From Clostridiales bacterium (GTDB taxonomy: Bacteria > Bacillota > Dehalobacteriia > UBA4068): a stretch of 7,882 nucleotides of DNA. Position 1 is the first letter of the stretch. Every line of letters starts with the position of its first letter. Below the pieces are notes generated by a model. That model did no database searches. It was not told the origin of the DNA and saw only the letters and a program-made list of their open reading frames with translations. Positions 5,913-7,882 of this stretch are shown in pieces. Position numbers and translations under genes: made by a program. Where the stretch lies: contig WRDJ01000022.1 in the NCBI GenBank assembly GCA_009783495.1, positions 1-7,882 of the forward strand, written 5' to 3'.

Positions 5913-7268
5913 TTGAAAAGACATATTTATCTGGTGTTTCTTGCTTTGATCCTGCTTTGCGCGCTTTTGTTTTCCCTTGGCGCGGCCCTGGTCTTTCATA
6001 ATACGGTGCAAAACGGGGAAGCCGCGGAGAGCTTCGCCGGAATTTTCGCGAGCGTCCTGCCCGCGGCCCTCATCGTGACGGCGCTGCTCTTGATCGCGGC
6101 CGTTTTCGCCGCGCGCTGGCTGAGCGGCAAAATTGTCGGGAAGGTAGAGGAGATTGACTTCGAAAACGTCGGCGCCTCTCTTTATGACGAGCTTTTGCCC
6201 TATGTGAAAAAAATCTTCCGGCAGAAACGCAAGATAGCCGAACATCTGGCGGCGCTGGAAAAGCGCGCCGAGACCATCGAGGCCGTGGCCGGGAACATGA
6301 AGGAAGGGCTCATCATCATTGACAAGGGCGGGGCGGTGCTTTCCGCCAACCGCAGCGTTCTGGACATTTTCCATGAAAGCGGCATGGCCGGGAAAAACAT
6401 CCTGCACATTTGCCGCGAGACCGAATTCCGGCAAGAGATCAAACGCTGTCTGGCGGGCGAAAGCGTGGAAATGCGCTTCGAGTTGGGCGACAGGATATAC
6501 AGCGTTTTCTTCAGCCCCGTCTATAGCGAGGGGGAGATCAACGGCGCGCTCATCATCTTTTTTGACGCCACGGAAAAGCATCAGGCCGAAAAGCAGCGCC
6601 GGGAGTTTTCCGCCAATGTTTCGCACGAGCTGAAAACGCCGCTCACCACCGTTTCCGCCTTGTCGGAGATGCTGGAAACCGGCATGGCGAAAGAGGAGGA
6701 TGTGAAAGAGTTCGCCGCCAAAATTTCCGAAGAGACCAAGCGGCTTATCAATATCATTGACGACATCATTCGGCTTTCCGAATTCGACGAAGGCCGGGTC
6801 GGCAAGGAAAATTCGTCCTTTGACCTGGCCGACCTGGCCGCTTCGGTGATTTCCGGCTTGCGCGAGCAGGCGAGGGAAAAGAACGTGCGGCTGAGTCTTT
6901 CCGGCGTCAAACCGAAAATTTCCGCCAACAAGCGCATGATCGAAGAACTTTTATATAACCTGATCGAAAACGGCATCAAATATAATAGAAACGGCGGGCA
7001 GGTCATGGTGGCTTTGTCCGAGGAAAACGGTTTTTGCAGGATCGTTGTGGCCGATAACGGCATCGGCATCGCCAAAGAACATCACAGCCGCGTTTTTGAA
7101 CGTTTTTATCGGGTGGACGGGTCGCGCTCGAAGAAAACGGGCGGCACGGGGCTTGGCCTTTCCATCGTCAAGCATATCGCGGAGCTGCACGGCGGCCGTG
7201 TCGAACTGGAAAGCATAGAAGACGAGGGAACGGCAGTCACCTGTTATCTGGCCAAAAGTGGTTTGTGA
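5913..7268 (+). CDS. phoR: Phosphate sensor histidine kinase PhoR
   Basis: A membrane sensor kinase of 451 residues that should phosphorylate and dephosphorylate PhoB. Order of parts: first membrane segment about 6-28; an external loop of only about 17 residues; second segment about 47-67; a charged coiled region about 95-125; a PAS-like domain about 125-222 (MKEGLIIIDKGGAVLSANRS, then FFDATEKHQAEK); HisKA with phosphorylated H238 in FSANVSHELKTPL; and the HATPase domain with N353 in LIENGIKYN, DNGIGI from D381, FERFYRVD and GGTGLGLSI at 410-418. No HAMP domain is clear. The start is a TTG at 5913, since the frame has a stop just upstream (TGA at 5907) and GGGAGAG at 5897-5903 is 9 bases before the TTG. 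It starts 6 bases after phoB. The tiny external loop suggests that phosphate is sensed through PstSCAB-PhoU rather than by direct binding outside the cell. Confidence 0.93.
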   Translation: MKRHIYLVFLALILLCALLFSLGAALVFHNTVQNGEAAESFAGIFASVLPAALIVTALLLIAAVFAARWLSGKIVGKVEEIDFENVGASLYDELLPYVKKIFRQKRKIAEHLAALEKRAETIEAVAGNMKEGLIIIDKGGAVLSANRSVLDIFHESGMAGKNILHICRETEFRQEIKRCLAGESVEMRFELGDRIYSVFFSPVYSEGEINGALIIFFDATEKHQAEKQRREFSANVSHELKTPLTTVSALSEMLETGMAKEEDVKEFAAKISEETKRLINIIDDIIRLSEFDEGRVGKENSSFDLADLAASVISGLREQAREKNVRLSLSGVKPKISANKRMIEELLYNLIENGIKYNRNGGQVMVALSEENGFCRIVVADNGIGIAKEHHSRVFERFYRVDGSRSKKTGGTGLGLSIVKHIAELHGGRVELESIEDEGTAVTCYLAKSGL

Positions 7269-7285
7269 GGGTTGAATTAAAGAAG

Positions 7286-7320
7286 AAAAGGGGTTGCCGG
7301 CAAAGCCGGTAACCCCTTTT
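7286..7320. terminator. Bidirectional intrinsic terminator between phoR and the convergent permease gene
   Basis: A nearly perfect 16-bp stem runs from 7286-7301 to 7305-7320 with an AAA loop at 7302-7304. Only the G7296-T7310 pair is a wobble. The GC-rich core GGGGTTGCCGGC ends outward in AAAA on the left and TTTT on the right, so it has a T tract in either direction of reading. It lies 17 bases past the phoR stop and 65 bases past the stop of the minus-strand gene, and should end both transcripts. Confidence 0.9.
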
Positions 7321-7385
7321 AGTGCGGTAGGATTTGAGGTGAGCAACAGGCGTATAGTGTTCGCCCCTGCAAGCAATAACAGTTC

Positions 7386-7882
7386 TCATTCAACATTTTT
7401 CAGCGATTCCACCATGTCAATGCGTGCCAGGCGGTAATTCATCACCAGGTTGACGAATACCGCGAAAACGAGGGAAAGCACGACCGCGATGACATAGCTT
7501 TGCGGATGGATGATGCTGGGGAACTTCAGGATGTCGATCTCGACCGAGGTCAGGACATAGCCGTGCAGCAGGACGCCGCCCAAAAGCCCCAGCAGGACGC
7601 CGATCACGGTGACGGCCCCGTTTTCCCGGTATATATACATGGCCAGCTCGCCGTCGTTGAAGCCCAAGACCTTGATCGTCGCCAATTCGCGCAGGCGTTC
7701 CGCGATATTGATATTGGTGAGGTTGAAAAGCACCACCAGGGCCAGCGCGCAGGCCAGCACGATCAGAACGACCACCACGAAATCCATGGCGTCGGTCTGG
7801 TCGCCGATCTGCGACAAAAGCTCGCTGTTGTGGATTACGGCGCGCACGTTCTCGTTTTCCAGCAACGGCGAGGCATAATCCC
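7386..7882 (-). CDS. FtsX-like ABC transporter permease, C-terminal part (5' partial)
   Basis: The C-terminal end of a membrane protein of the FtsX/MacB permease superfamily, which works with a separate ATPase in exporting or extracting lipids, lipoproteins or drugs rather than importing nutrients. The frame is open to the window edge (reading DYASPL before the TTG at 7865), so the true start lies outside. At least 165 residues are visible. Three membrane segments are seen: DFVVVVLIVLACALALVVLF, GAVTVIGVLLGLLGGVLLHG and SYVIAVVLSLVFAVFVNLVM. Between the first two is the conserved cytoplasmic stretch NLTNINIAERLRELATIKVLGF, and the chain ends in RLARIDMVESLKNVE; both are typical of the C-terminal FtsX domain in large Firmicutes permeases. 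The substrate cannot be told. It converges on phoR and shares its terminator. Confidence 0.9.
   Translation of the reverse strand, partial: DYASPLLENENVRAVIHNSELLSQIGDQTDAMDFVVVVLIVLACALALVVLFNLTNINIAERLRELATIKVLGFNDGELAMYIYRENGAVTVIGVLLGLLGGVLLHGYVLTSVEIDILKFPSIIHPQSYVIAVVLSLVFAVFVNLVMNYRLARIDMVESLKNVE

Noticed and set aside
5202..6626. Long open frame on the minus strand opposite phoB and phoR (474 codons)
   Set aside because: It lies opposite two clearly coding genes. Its His/Gln/Arg-rich translation matches no family I recognise, and the openness follows from the GC-biased codon use of the plus-strand genes.

Overview
The window looks like chromosomal DNA from a Bacillota (Firmicutes) bacterium with fairly high GC for that phylum, perhaps an anaerobic member of the Clostridia or Negativicutes. 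The grounds are strong GGAGG-type ribosome binding sites, use of GTG and TTG starts, a PHO box of the Gram-positive type (TTNACA-like hexamers every 11 bp), a lipoprotein PstS, and closest resemblance of the proteins, from memory, to Firmicutes families. No rRNA, tRNA or other marker is present, so finer placement is not possible.

Layout. (1) Positions 1-1074, plus strand: the 3' part of a radical SAM/SPASM gene whose start and CxxxCxxC cluster motif lie before the window. It is followed by an intrinsic terminator at 1106-1130. (2) Positions 1147-1208: a PHO box overlapping a putative promoter. (3) Positions 1233-7268: a seven-gene phosphate operon on the plus strand, pstS-pstC-pstA-pstB-phoU-phoB-phoR. 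Most junctions overlap by 1-4 bases or are separated by only a few bases, and the largest gap is 23 bases (phoU-phoB). (4) Positions 7286-7320: a 16-bp hairpin flanked by A and T tracts, likely a bidirectional terminator shared with the convergent gene. (5) Positions 7386-7882, minus strand: the C-terminal part of a large FtsX-type ABC permease running off the window. No gene-free stretch exceeds 300 bases; the longest, 1075-1232, holds the terminator and the pst control region.

How the genes work together. The lipoprotein PstS binds phosphate outside the membrane, PstC and PstA form the channel, and PstB hydrolyses ATP. PhoU links transporter state to the PhoR kinase, and PhoR phosphorylates PhoB. 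PhoB probably binds the PHO box upstream of pstS, so the operon would regulate itself.

Main unusual point. PstS appears to be a circular permutation. The segment that is normally C-terminal (REPGSGTRD through AIGYISLGSL to the end-of-family region) comes directly after the signal peptide, and the normally N-terminal segment (GTIKVGGSSSVTP through DIGMASR to YTGEYKKW) comes second. All major binding-motif regions are present once, in one intact frame, in the swapped order. I recall similar swapped-order PstS proteins in gut Clostridia but cannot check this here. Apart from this, the region is a conventional Pho operon, and I see no sign of a wholly new system.
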